A stretch of 43,702 nt of DNA, from NCBI GenBank assembly GCA_003166475.1, contig PMVV01000064.1, forward strand, positions 25,216 to 68,917. The letters run 5' to 3'. The notes below the pieces were generated by a model that did no database searches, was not told where the DNA came from, and saw only the letters and a program-made list of their open reading frames with translations. The translations under genes and the position numbers were made by a program. Positions 24,908-32,322 of this stretch are shown in pieces. Each line of letters begins with the position of its first letter. Position 1 is the stretch's first letter. This DNA is from Bryobacterales bacterium. Lineage in GTDB: Bacteria; Acidobacteriota; Terriglobia; Bryobacterales; Bryobacteraceae.

Positions 24908-26485
24908 CTACTCCGCGAACCGCCTGAAAAAGCTGTTCGCGTTCCACCGCGGCCGCTCCGGCCGATCCGCCACCGCCTCCGCCAGCGCCCGCAACAGGTC
25001 GTCGAACCGCCCGGCGCATTCCAGATCCACCGGCTGCCTTAGGTCGTCTGCCGGAGCGTGATAGCGCTCCTTCAGCCAGGCCTTGGCGATCCTCTCCTCG
25101 GGCGATCCTTTCTCATAGCCCACCTTCATCGCCAGCGAGGGGATGCCGCGCCGGATGAAGCTGTACTGATCGCTGCGGATGAAGATGTTGCGCTCCGGCT
25201 CCAGGTCGTCCTGAATGCGCACGCCGCGCGCGTGTGCCACCGTGCGGATGTCTTCGCCCAGATCCGATTCGTTCAGCCCGTACACCGTCACGCTGCGCAG
25301 CGGAAACAGCGGCAGAAACATATCCACGTTCAGGTCGGCCACCATGCTGCCCGCCTTCACCGTGGGGTGCGCGGCGAAATAATTGGACCCCAGCAGCCCC
25401 TTCTCCTCGCCCGTCACCGCCACGAACAGCAGCGAGCGGCGCAGCTTCGGCTTGGATTCGTTCAACGATTGCGCGATATCGATCAGCGTGGCCACGCCGG
25501 ATGCGTTGTCCATGGCGCCGTTGTAGATGCGGTCGCCATTGATCGGTTCGCCGATCCCCAGGTGATCCAGATGCGCCGTCAGCACCACGTACTGGTCCTT
25601 CAGCACGGGGTCCGCGCCGGGAAGAATGCCGGCCACATTCTGCGATTCCACCTCCCCGCGCTCCACCGCGATTTTCGCCCGGATGGAAGCGTGCAGCGGA
25701 AAACGCGGCAGCGGCTTGCCGGCGTCCGCCAGCGCCACCAGATCGTCGAACGAATGGCCGGAACCCGCGAACCACTTCTCGGCCTGTTCCGGATTCACCG
25801 TGGCGGAGAACTTCAACCCGTGCTGCTGATCCAACGCCGGATCGGCCAGGCTCATGGATGCCTGCCGGCTGCCCAGCGCGATCCGCTGCCACGGCAGATC
25901 CATGTGATGCGGGTTCGGAATACCGATCGTCCCGATCGCGCCGGCGCGTTCCAGAAATCTTGCCCGCTCGGCCGCGAATTGATAATGTGAACGCAGCGGC
26001 CCCGGAATGCTGGCCGGCCCGCCGCTGATGTACAGCACGGTCTTGCCGCGCAGGTCGAGCCCCGCCAGGTCGTCGTACTGCATCTCGGGAACCGTGAGCG
26101 CGTACCCGGCAAACACCACTTCCGCGTCAATCGATGGCGCGGGATCGACGCGCGTGCCGATGATGGCGTCCTCGCCCAGCACCAGTTCTTCGGATTCGCC
26201 GTTGCGCACCAGCGTCAGGCTGGATTCCATCTCCTTCAGCCGGCGTGTGTGGAACCGGACCGGCTGGATGTAGCCTTCCGTCCCCGCCGGTTTCAGGCCC
26301 GCGCGTTCGAATTCGCCGGCCACATAAGCGGCGGCCTTGCGATGACCGGCGCTGCCCGTGTCGCGGCCTTCCAGTTTGTCGTCCGCCAGGTATTGCACGT
26401 GGCTCCACCAGCGGCGGCCATCCGGCATGGCGGCCAGTAGTACGGCTGCCAACAGCGCCGCGGCCAATGTGAGCCGGCGGGTCAT
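24908..26485 (-). CDS. exported M28-family zinc aminopeptidase
   Basis: Exported peptidase of 525 residues with a signal peptide (LTLAAALLAAVLLAAM). A PA-type insert lies around residues 120-240. The M28 di-zinc site is complete: H305 and D307 in TAHLDHLG, bridging D326 in GAMDNASG, catalytic E360 and ligand E361 in TGEEKGLLG, D388 in LNVDMF, and H476 in ERYHAPADD. Such enzymes remove N-terminal residues from peptides, and some family members act on glutamate carboxypeptidase-type substrates. Its start overlaps the stop of the DinB gene by four bases (26482-26485). The length fits M28 proteins with an N-terminal insert. Confidence 0.93.
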   Translation of the reverse strand: MTRRLTLAAALLAAVLLAAMPDGRRWWSHVQYLADDKLEGRDTGSAGHRKAAAYVAGEFERAGLKPAGTEGYIQPVRFHTRRLKEMESSLTLVRNGESEELVLGEDAIIGTRVDPAPSIDAEVVFAGYALTVPEMQYDDLAGLDLRGKTVLYISGGPASIPGPLRSHYQFAAERARFLERAGAIGTIGIPNPHHMDLPWQRIALGSRQASMSLADPALDQQHGLKFSATVNPEQAEKWFAGSGHSFDDLVALADAGKPLPRFPLHASIRAKIAVERGEVESQNVAGILPGADPVLKDQYVVLTAHLDHLGIGEPINGDRIYNGAMDNASGVATLIDIAQSLNESKPKLRRSLLFVAVTGEEKGLLGSNYFAAHPTVKAGSMVADLNVDMFLPLFPLRSVTVYGLNESDLGEDIRTVAHARGVRIQDDLEPERNIFIRSDQYSFIRRGIPSLAMKVGYEKGSPEERIAKAWLKERYHAPADDLRQPVDLECAGRFDDLLRALAEAVADRPERPRWNANSFFRRFAE

Positions 26486-26967
26486 TTCTTCCCCTTCGCC
26501 TTCTTATATTCTTCGCGAATAGCCTGCATCTGGCGCGCGTGGCTCTCGGCGTGCTCCGCCAGCAGTTCCAGTTGGAAACGCAGCGTGATGGGGCCGCGCT
26601 CGCTGTGATTGCCCGTGCGCGCATAAGCCGACTCGGGCAATTCCTTCAGCAATTCGTAGTTCTCGCCGCGCACGCGCCGGAAACTTTCGAGCGACTGCTT
26701 GGGCTTGCGCCGCGCGTAGTCCAGATTCCGGGTCCAGGCCTCCTGGTCGAAGGCCATCAAAGTCGGCTGCTCTTCCGCCACGATCTGGCGCATGCGCTGA
26801 GCGCAGACCATCTCGGAATCCGCGAGGTGCGCGATAATCTGCCGGATGCTCCACTTGCCCGGCGCCGCCACAAAATCTTCCTCCTCGCCGAACACGCCGG
26901 TCAGGACCATCGCCAGCAACTCGGGCCCGCGCCGGAAGCGCTCCAGCAAATCCGAAATCTCACTCAT
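26482..26967 (-). CDS. DinB-family metal-dependent four-helix protein
   Basis: A 161-residue helical protein of the DinB/YfiT superfamily. The three expected histidines are H47 (IIAHLADSE), H139 and H143 (LLAEHAESHARQM), which bind a metal at the end of a four-helix bundle. The AAPGKWSIRQIIAHLADSE segment is typical of the family. Members include thiol transferases and hydrolases, but most have no known substrate, so function stays open. It is co-translated with the M28 peptidase through an ATGA overlap. The upstream 64 bp carry a short CACAGATG-type tandem repeat. Confidence 0.88.
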   Translation of the reverse strand: MSEISDLLERFRRGPELLAMVLTGVFGEEEDFVAAPGKWSIRQIIAHLADSEMVCAQRMRQIVAEEQPTLMAFDQEAWTRNLDYARRKPKQSLESFRRVRGENYELLKELPESAYARTGNHSERGPITLRFQLELLAEHAESHARQMQAIREEYKKAKGKK

Positions 26968-26992
26968 CGCTCAGCTCCAAAAAACACACGAA

Positions 26993-27022
26993 CCACAGAT
27001 GGACACAGATGCACACGGATGA
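26993..27022. repeat. three 10-bp CACAGATG-type units
   Basis: CCACAGATGG, ACACAGATGC and ACACGGATGA follow one another without gaps. Such CCACAGATG/ACACGGATG strings recur between genes in many unrelated bacterial genomes, so this is probably a copy of that widespread intergenic repeat. It lies between the DinB gene and the mini zinc ribbon. Confidence 0.6.
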
Positions 27023-27031
27023 AGACCGCTT

Positions 27032-27214
27032 TTAATAGTAGTCCGCGCAACTCAGATAATATCCGCACTTCGGGCACACCAGCTTGCATTTGTGCGGGAC
27101 CAGGCGCGTGGAGCACACCGGACAATATAGCATCGGTTCGTCGGCGGACTTCGGCTTGGATTCCGGCACAGGCTTAACGCTATTATATCCGTATGAAAGC
27201 GGGCCGGCGCCCAT
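27032..27214 (-). CDS. mini zinc-ribbon protein
   Basis: A 60-codon gene whose last 33 residues form a compact zinc ribbon: LYCPVCSTRL, then KCKLVCPKCGYYLSCADYY. CPVC and CPKC give the four ligands, and further cysteines flank them. I associate this pattern with tiny proteins recurring in Acidobacteria. The true start may be ATG 27133 (just before LYCPVC), because TATAAT on the minus strand at 27182-27187 would make a promoter inside the longer reading; no convincing RBS decides. A nucleic-acid or protein-binding role is possible, but nothing shows it. It is divergent from the DUF72 gene. Confidence 0.65.
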   Translation of the reverse strand: MGAGPLSYGYNSVKPVPESKPKSADEPMLYCPVCSTRLVPHKCKLVCPKCGYYLSCADYY

Positions 27215-27222
27215 TTTAGTCC

Positions 27223-28185
27223 ATGTCGATGGCCGACACTCTCTTTGACGAACCTTCCTCGTTCGACCGCGACGCGCTGGCCGAACGGCTGCGGCGCCTG
27301 GCCGCCGAAGGCATCTACATCGGCGGCAGCTCCTGGAAATATGAAGGCTGGATCGGGCAGGTTTACACGCGCGCCAACTATCTTGCGCGCGGCCGCTTCT
27401 CGCGGCAGCTCTTCGCCTCCACGTGCCTGAAGGAATACGCGCGCACCTTCCCCACGGTCTGCGGCGATTTCGCGTTCTACCAATTCCCTACGCCGGAGTT
27501 TTGGGCCAGGCTGTTCGCGCTGGCCCCCGACGGCTTCCGGTTCGCCTTCAAAGTGCCCGAACAGATCACCTGCAAAATGTTTCCGGCGCACCCGCGCTAC
27601 GGGCCGCAAGCCGGGCGGGAGAACGAGGCGTTCCTGAACGCGGAGATGCTGAAAGAGATGTTCCTGCGGCCTCTGTGGCCTCACCGCGACAAAACCGCGC
27701 TGCTGATCTTCGAGTTCGGCGCGTTTTCCAAACGTGCGCTCGCCGCGCCGGACGCGTTCTTAGAGCGCCTGGACCCGTTCCTCGCCGCCCTGCCGCCGCA
27801 ATTCCGCTACGCCGTGGAGGTCCGCAACCCCGAGTTCTTGCAGCCGCATTATTTCGATTGCCTGCGCGCGCGCGGCGTAGCGCACGTGTACAGCGCCTGG
27901 ACCCGCATGCCGGAATTGCGCCGCCAGATCGAAATCCCGGGATCCGCCACCGCCGGCTTCCTGGTGTGCCGCGCGCTGCTCCGGCAAGGCCGCCCCTACG
28001 AAGAAGCGGTCGCGAAGTTCTCGCCGTACAGCGAAATCCGCGATCCCAATCCGGAAGCCCGCGAGTCGCTGCGCATCCTGGTCGAGCGTGCCAGGGAGCA
28101 GCGCAGCATGGCCTTCCTGTTCGTCAACAACCGCCTGGAAGGGAATTCGCCGCTGACCATCATGGCCGTGACGGAGCCGGATTAG
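27223..28185 (+). CDS. DUF72 (YecE-like) family protein
   Basis: A 320-residue TIM-barrel protein of the DUF72/YecE family, whose function is unknown. IYIGGSSWKYEGWIGQVYT (residues 31-49) is the typical opening strand. FRFAFKVPEQITCKMFPAH, LLIFEFGAFSK and YAVEVRNPEFL are later conserved strands, and AFLFVNNRLEGNSPLTI matches the C-terminal FNNhxxG-type block. ATG 27232 is an alternative start. The sequence is longer at the N terminus than YecE by about 25 residues. The gene shares an 8-bp divergent gap with the mini zinc ribbon and is followed by tRNA-Val. Confidence 0.9.
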   Translation: MSMADTLFDEPSSFDRDALAERLRRLAAEGIYIGGSSWKYEGWIGQVYTRANYLARGRFSRQLFASTCLKEYARTFPTVCGDFAFYQFPTPEFWARLFALAPDGFRFAFKVPEQITCKMFPAHPRYGPQAGRENEAFLNAEMLKEMFLRPLWPHRDKTALLIFEFGAFSKRALAAPDAFLERLDPFLAALPPQFRYAVEVRNPEFLQPHYFDCLRARGVAHVYSAWTRMPELRRQIEIPGSATAGFLVCRALLRQGRPYEEAVAKFSPYSEIRDPNPEARESLRILVERAREQRSMAFLFVNNRLEGNSPLTIMAVTEPD

Positions 28186-28250
28186 GTTCCTGCTCCGGAG
28201 GCCGCTAAGCAAGGCACGCCCCATGTTAAAATCGGATTCTTGCCCCACAC

Positions 28251-28327
28251 GGGCCCGTAGCTCAGTTGGTTAGAGCGCTACCTTGACACGGTAGAGGTCT
28301 GGCGTTCGAGTCGCCACGGGCCCACCA
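28251..28327 (+). tRNA. tRNA-Val (anticodon GAC)
   Basis: A full cloverleaf can be drawn: acceptor arms GGGCCCG (28251-28257) and CGGGCCC (28317-28323), a D-arm with AGTTGGTTAGAG, an anticodon stem CTACC/GGTAG around loop TTGACAC (anticodon GAC, reading GUC and GUU), and a T-arm TGGCG/CGCCA with loop TTCGAGT. The discriminator A and an encoded CCA end at 28327. Gene debris begins a few bases downstream. Confidence 0.96.
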
Positions 28328-28329
28328 CT

Positions 28330-28621
28330 TAAGCCTCCACATTTCAAATATTTACATTCGCGATCTATTAGCGGTTTACGTGTCGGGTGAAGCCTGCGCG
28401 GACACACGCGCGTTGCTGGAGCAGAATCTCGGTGTGGATGGCGACTTGCGCGCCGAAGCCGACGCCCTCGGGACTATCCCGGTGGCCGATATCGCTCCGC
28501 CTGCCGCTGGCTCTGACCGGCCGGGATTGGGGCCCGGTATGGTTTGGCGTGCCGGCCCTCCGGCTGCGCTCAACGGCTTGCATCGTGGCGGCTACCGTGG
28601 GCTGGATCGCATTCATGCGAA
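28330..28621 (+). pseudogene. frame-disrupted anti-sigma-factor-like gene
   Basis: In one frame, IYIRDLLAVYVSGEACADTR followed by ALLEQNLGVDGDLRAEADAL looks like the N-terminal part of zf-HC2-type anti-sigma proteins (x-DLL-x-x-Y-x-x-GE-x-x-x-x-TR). No start codon precedes it. The matching membrane part, GPVWFGVPALRLRSTACIVA and VGWIAFMRN, is in another frame from about 28525. At least one frameshift and loss of the start make this a remnant. A further open frame at 28622-28831 (69 codons, no RBS) is unrecognised and may be part of the same decay. Confidence 0.55.
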
Positions 28622-28914
28622 ATGCGAAAAGAACTGTTCGGCACTGGTCTGGAACCGCCTCGCACGCGAGCACCGCTGCTGGCCTGGGGTTTCGGCTGCT
28701 GGTGGATCTCGAACTCGGTTGCGGTGGTGATCAACGACTGGAACCCCCTGCACGCCGGCTCCTATCGATGGAAACTGCGCCAGTTCCAGACGCTGGATGA
28801 GCTGGACCGAGAGGTGACAATCTGCGTGTAGGGCGATGAGTCTCCGTGCTTTTCCGCGGCCGACTAGGCGAAAGCACTCATGACGCCGCCGCTTCCCCGC
28901 TACGATTCATAAGT

Positions 28915-29132
28915 GTGCAGACTCTCCCGCAGTCCGGCAACCCGGCCGACCGCCGGCGCGACCCGCGTCACGCCGCATCGGGTAAGGTGCAATTGAAGTT
29001 CGAGAACCATCCGCGGAGAGAAGTCGAAGCGGATCTGTCTGATGGACATCAGCGCATCCGGCTTCCGCGCGCGTGGTGTGGAACTGGATGCATCCCGATC
29101 ACGTGGAAACCGGGTTTGTGGTGATCCGGTAG
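28915..29132 (+). pseudogene. decayed PilZ-domain gene in three frames
   Basis: PilZ-like pieces occur in order but in successive frames. Frame one (28951-29037) reads RRRDPRHAASGKVQL and then REVEADL. Frame two (from 29039) reads LMDISASGFRARG. Frame three (29073-29132) reads VVWNWMHPDHVETGFVVIR and then a stop. The first shift coincides with a tandem TCTGTCTG, consistent with a 4-bp duplication. About 25 residues of the middle are also missing. RRxxR and D-x-S-x-x-G are the c-di-GMP-binding motifs of PilZ. A GTG at 28915 may have been the start. Confidence 0.65.
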
Positions 29133-29140
29133 CCTGCGGC

Positions 29141-29165
29141 AACCGCTTCCTTACGGTCGCGGCTC
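29141..29165 (-). repeat. dispersed 25-bp repeat, copy 2
   Basis: On the minus strand this reads GAGCCGCGACCGTAAGGAAG and then CGGTT, differing from the copy at 1946-1970 at two positions. It overlaps the first unit of the 19-bp tandem repeat, so the two repeats are probably related. Confidence 0.6.
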
Positions 29166-29220
29166 GGTAACGCGGGTGCGGCTCGGTAACACGGTCGCGG
29201 CCCGGTAACGCGGGTGCGAC
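29153..29220. repeat. 19-bp tandem repeat, three full units and a partial
   Basis: Units are ACGGTCGCGGCTCGGTAAC (29153-29171), GCGGGTGCGGCTCGGTAAC (29172-29190), ACGGTCGCGGCCCGGTAAC (29191-29209) and a partial GCGGGTGCGAC (29210-29220). Units one and three, and two and four, are most alike, so the array may have grown as a 38-bp pair. It lies downstream of the PilZ remnant and upstream of the response regulator. Confidence 0.8.
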
Positions 29221-29363
29221 CGCTAAAACACGCTGGCGCGTTCCACACGTGAACAAGCCCGTCCCAAAAGCGGACACTCGAACTGGGTATCCCCGCTTTT
29301 CTCAATACCTTAGGAGTGGTAGAGCAATTGCCGCTGAAATGCGACAATGTTGTTAACCGCTCC

Positions 29364-30734
29364 ATGAGACTCAACGATGCGTATGTGCCGCGGATCCTGA
29401 TCGCCGACGACCAGCCGGACGTGCTGGAAGCCTTGCGCTTCCTGATTAAGGGAGAGGGCTATCAGGCCGAGGCCGTCAACTCGCCGGCCGGCATTCTGGA
29501 GGCCGTGGAATCGCGCGACTTCGACGCCGTGGTCATGGACCTGAACTACACCCGGGATACCACCTCGGGCCAGGAAGGTCTCGATCTGCTCAACCGCCTG
29601 CAAGGCCTGGATAGCACGCTGCCGGTGATCGTGATGACGGCTTGGGGCAGCGTGGACCTGGCGGTGGAAGCTATGCGCCGCGGCGCCCGCGACTTCATCC
29701 AGAAGCCGTGGGACAACGCGCGGCTCTCCGCCATTCTGGGCACCCAGATCGAGCTGGGGCGCGCTCTGCGCAAAGGGCAGATCCTGGAAGCCGAGAATCG
29801 CCTGCTGCGCGCGGAGCAGTTTCCCAGTCTGATCGCACAGTCCGCCGCCATGCAGCCGGTCCTGGACATGATCTCGCGCGTGGGTCCGTCCGATGCCAAC
29901 GTACTGATCACCGGCGAGAACGGCACCGGCAAAGGACTGGTGGCGCAATCGCTGCATTCGGTTTCGCTGCGGGCCATCAAGCCGATGCTCACGGTCAACA
30001 CCGGCGGCCTTTCCGAAGGCGTCTTCGAGAGCGAGCTGTTCGGTCATGTGAAGGGCGCTTTCACCGACGCCAAGTCGGACCGCGTCGGCCGTTTTGAAAT
30101 GGCCGAGGGCGGCACGCTGTTCCTCGACGAAATCGCCAACATCTCGGCCAACCTGCAAGCCAAGCTGCTGCGCGTGCTGGAGACCGGCGAATTCGAGCGC
30201 GTGGGATCGTCCAAAACGCGCCAGGTGGATGTGCGCGTGCTGTCGGCCACGAATTCGGACTTGACCGCCGAGGTGGCCGGCGGGCGATTCCGCCAGGACC
30301 TGCTGTTCCGGTTGAACACCATCGAGATCCGCCTGCCGCCGCTGCGGGAGCGCCGCGAGGACATTCCGCTGCTGGCCGCCCACTTCCTGCGCCAGCACGC
30401 CGAGCATTACCGCAAGAACCTCAGCGGATTCGAGGACGCCGCCATGAAGGCTCTGCTGGCGCACCCCTGGCCCGGCAACATCCGCGAGCTGGATCACGCG
30501 GTGGAACGCGCCGTGCTGATGACCCAGAGCCCGTGCGTCAAGGCCAACGATCTGGGGTTGCGGCCGGCGCGCGACGGCGCCCCGCGGCTGGAGGACATGA
30601 GCCTCGAAGACGTGGAAAGCCTGCTCATCAAGAAGGCCTTGCAGCGCTTCAACGGCAACGTCAGCCACGCGGCCAACGCACTGGGACTGAGCCGCAGCGC
30701 GCTATACCGGCGCTTGCAGCGCTATGGACTCTGA
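29364..30734 (+). CDS. NtrC-family sigma-54-dependent response regulator
   Basis: A 456-residue regulator. The receiver domain (1-125) has acidic pair D15-D16, phospho-acceptor D59 (VVMDL), T92 and K114 (FIQKPW). The AAA+ domain holds Walker A GENGTGKG (184-191), the sigma-54 contact loop GAFTDA at 231-236 (usually GAFTGA), Walker B GGTLFLDE and PGNIREL. The Fis-type helix-turn-helix ends the protein (VSHAANALGLSRSALYRRLQ). ATG 29364 is preferred to 29316, since the receiver then begins in the normal place. The histidine kinase follows 27 bp downstream, so the pair is an NtrY/NtrX-like two-component system. No clear sigma-54 promoter was seen nearby. Confidence 0.92.
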   Translation: MRLNDAYVPRILIADDQPDVLEALRFLIKGEGYQAEAVNSPAGILEAVESRDFDAVVMDLNYTRDTTSGQEGLDLLNRLQGLDSTLPVIVMTAWGSVDLAVEAMRRGARDFIQKPWDNARLSAILGTQIELGRALRKGQILEAENRLLRAEQFPSLIAQSAAMQPVLDMISRVGPSDANVLITGENGTGKGLVAQSLHSVSLRAIKPMLTVNTGGLSEGVFESELFGHVKGAFTDAKSDRVGRFEMAEGGTLFLDEIANISANLQAKLLRVLETGEFERVGSSKTRQVDVRVLSATNSDLTAEVAGGRFRQDLLFRLNTIEIRLPPLRERREDIPLLAAHFLRQHAEHYRKNLSGFEDAAMKALLAHPWPGNIRELDHAVERAVLMTQSPCVKANDLGLRPARDGAPRLEDMSLEDVESLLIKKALQRFNGNVSHAANALGLSRSALYRRLQRYGL

Positions 30735-30761
30735 GGCCCGGGCGGCCGACACCTTGCAGCA

Positions 30762-32105
30762 ATGACGCCCACAAGAAAACGCCGCCGCCGGCGCATGAAA
30801 TACGAAGGCCGGATCGTGATCATGGCCATCCTGGCGGGTCTGCCGGGATCGCTGGTGGCGCTGATCTTTCTGTGGCTGCGCGATCCCACCCCGCAGGCTA
30901 AAACGCAGTGGACGCTGACGGTCCTGATCGTACTGCTGTGGTTGGGTTTCGCCATGGCGTTACGGGACCGCGTGGTGTTCCCGCTGCAAACGCTCTCCAA
31001 TCTGCTTTCGGCGTTGCGTGAAGGCGACTTCTCCGTGCGCGGGCGCGCGGGCGCGGACGACGACGCGCTGGGCGAGGTCATGCGGGAGGTCAACTCGCTG
31101 GGCGGCACGCTGCGCGAACAGCGGCTGGGCGCGCTGGAGGCGACCACGCTGCTGCGCACGGTGATGTCGGAGATCGACGTGGCGGTCTTTGCCTTCGACC
31201 ATGAGCGCAAGCTGCGCCTGGTCAATCGCGCGGCCGAGCGGTTGCTGGCGGCGCCCGCCGAGCGCGTGCTGGGATCGAGCGCGGCGGAGTTGCATCTGGA
31301 AAGCTGCCTGGACGGAGAGCCGCAGCAGACCTTTCAAATGACCTTTCCGGGCGGCTCGGGGCGTTGGGGAATTCGGCGCAGCACCGTCCGCGAGCACGGG
31401 TTGCCGCTGCAATTGCTGGTGGTGGCGGATCTCACGCTGCCTTTGCGCCAGCAGGAGTTGCAGGCCTGGCAGCGGCTGGTGCGCGTCCTGGGGCACGAGC
31501 TGAACAACTCGCTGACGCCCATCAAATCGATCGCCGGGAGCCTCGGTAGCCTGCTCACGCGGCGTCCCCTCCCGGCCGATTGGGAGGACGACATGCGGCG
31601 CGGACTCAGTGTGATCTCCACGCGTTCGGAGGCCCTCAGCCGCTTCATCGGCGCTTATGCGCGGCTGGCCAAGCTGCCGCGTCCGCAATTGGAATCGATG
31701 GAGATCCGGCCGTGGGTCGAACGCGTGGTCAGCCTCGAAACGCGGCTCGGCGTAGCCGTCCGTCCGGGCCCGGATCTCTTCATTCAAGGCGACCCGGACC
31801 AGCTCGAACAGGTGCTGATCAACCTGCTGCGCAACGCGGCGGACGCATCGCTGATCACCGGCGGCGGGGTCCGCATCGGCTGGACGCGCAACGGGTCGCA
31901 CGTGGAGGTCGCCATCGAGGATGAAGGGCCGGGGATTTCGAACACGGCGAACCTGTTCGTGCCGTTCTTCACCACCAAGCCCGGCGGATCGGGCATCGGG
32001 CTGGTGCTCAGCCGCCAGATCGCCGAGGCGCACGGGGGGACTTTGGTGCTGGAGAACCGGACGGACCGCGGCGGCTGCGTGGCGCGCCTGCAGTTGCCCG
32101 TCTGA
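30762..32105 (+). CDS. NtrY-like membrane histidine kinase
   Basis: A 447-residue sensor kinase, partner of the regulator before it. Two membrane helices lie at about 18-39 and 50-68, followed by a HAMP-like linker (FPLQTLSNLLSALREGDFSV), a PAS-like region (TVMSEIDVAVFAFDHERK, residues 133-225), the phospho-acceptor H245 in LGHELNNSLTPI, and an ATPase domain with N-box NLLRNAADAS, G1 DEGPGI and G2 GSGIGLVLSRQI. The very short loop between helices means little or no periplasmic sensor, so it probably senses something in the membrane or cytoplasm. ATG 30795 is an alternative start. The stop codon lies inside a copy of the dispersed repeat. Confidence 0.92.
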   Translation: MTPTRKRRRRRMKYEGRIVIMAILAGLPGSLVALIFLWLRDPTPQAKTQWTLTVLIVLLWLGFAMALRDRVVFPLQTLSNLLSALREGDFSVRGRAGADDDALGEVMREVNSLGGTLREQRLGALEATTLLRTVMSEIDVAVFAFDHERKLRLVNRAAERLLAAPAERVLGSSAAELHLESCLDGEPQQTFQMTFPGGSGRWGIRRSTVREHGLPLQLLVVADLTLPLRQQELQAWQRLVRVLGHELNNSLTPIKSIAGSLGSLLTRRPLPADWEDDMRRGLSVISTRSEALSRFIGAYARLAKLPRPQLESMEIRPWVERVVSLETRLGVAVRPGPDLFIQGDPDQLEQVLINLLRNAADASLITGGGVRIGWTRNGSHVEVAIEDEGPGISNTANLFVPFFTTKPGGSGIGLVLSRQIAEAHGGTLVLENRTDRGGCVARLQLPV

Positions 32106-32128
32106 GCCACGACGGTTAGGGAGTGGTT
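32104..32128 (+). repeat. dispersed 25-bp repeat, copy 3 (diverged)
   Basis: Begins GAGCCACGACGGTTAGGGAG and ends TGGTT; 22 of 25 positions match the copy at 1946-1970. It includes the last bases of the histidine kinase stop codon, as if inserted at or kept at the gene end. Confidence 0.5.
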
Positions 32129-32222
32129 CGGCTACCTGCGCTCGCGCCGCCCTTTTGCGTTAGAGACGCGCAACCGAGGAGCCGGCGGCTCGCAAGAAGG
32201 CACCTACAGGACCAGGGTGAGC

Positions 32223-32263
32223 CGACCACGGCCCAGTACATCAAAGGAGCTAGGCCGTGGTCG
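32223..32263. terminator. 11-bp inverted repeat between convergent genes
   Basis: CGACCACGGCC (32223-32233) and GGCCGTGGTCG (32253-32263) are a perfect 11-bp pair with a 19-base loop. It lies in the 217-bp gap between the stop codons of the histidine kinase and the HAF-repeat gene. The plus strand continues TCTTT. It could be a bidirectional terminator or the remains of a small palindromic element. Confidence 0.5.
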
Positions 32264-32322
32264 TCTTTGCGTCGGCGCCTTGTTTGAGCGTCGCTTCGAG
32301 CGCATCGCTCGTCCAATCGTGT

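Noticed and set aside
28251-28327. tRNA-Val as an attachment site of an integrated island
   Set aside because: No integrase and no second copy of the tRNA 3' end were found, so integration is only a possibility raised by the debris downstream.
28622-28831. A 69-codon gene in its own right
   Set aside because: No RBS, start inside the anti-sigma remnant, and no recognised family; kept only as part of the decayed region.
29153-29220. Possible mini-CRISPR array
   Set aside because: The 19-bp units are directly adjacent with no spacers, and no cas gene is in the window.
32223-32263. Terminal inverted repeats of an insertion sequence
   Set aside because: The arms enclose only 19 bases and no transposase is present; a hairpin between convergent genes explains them better.
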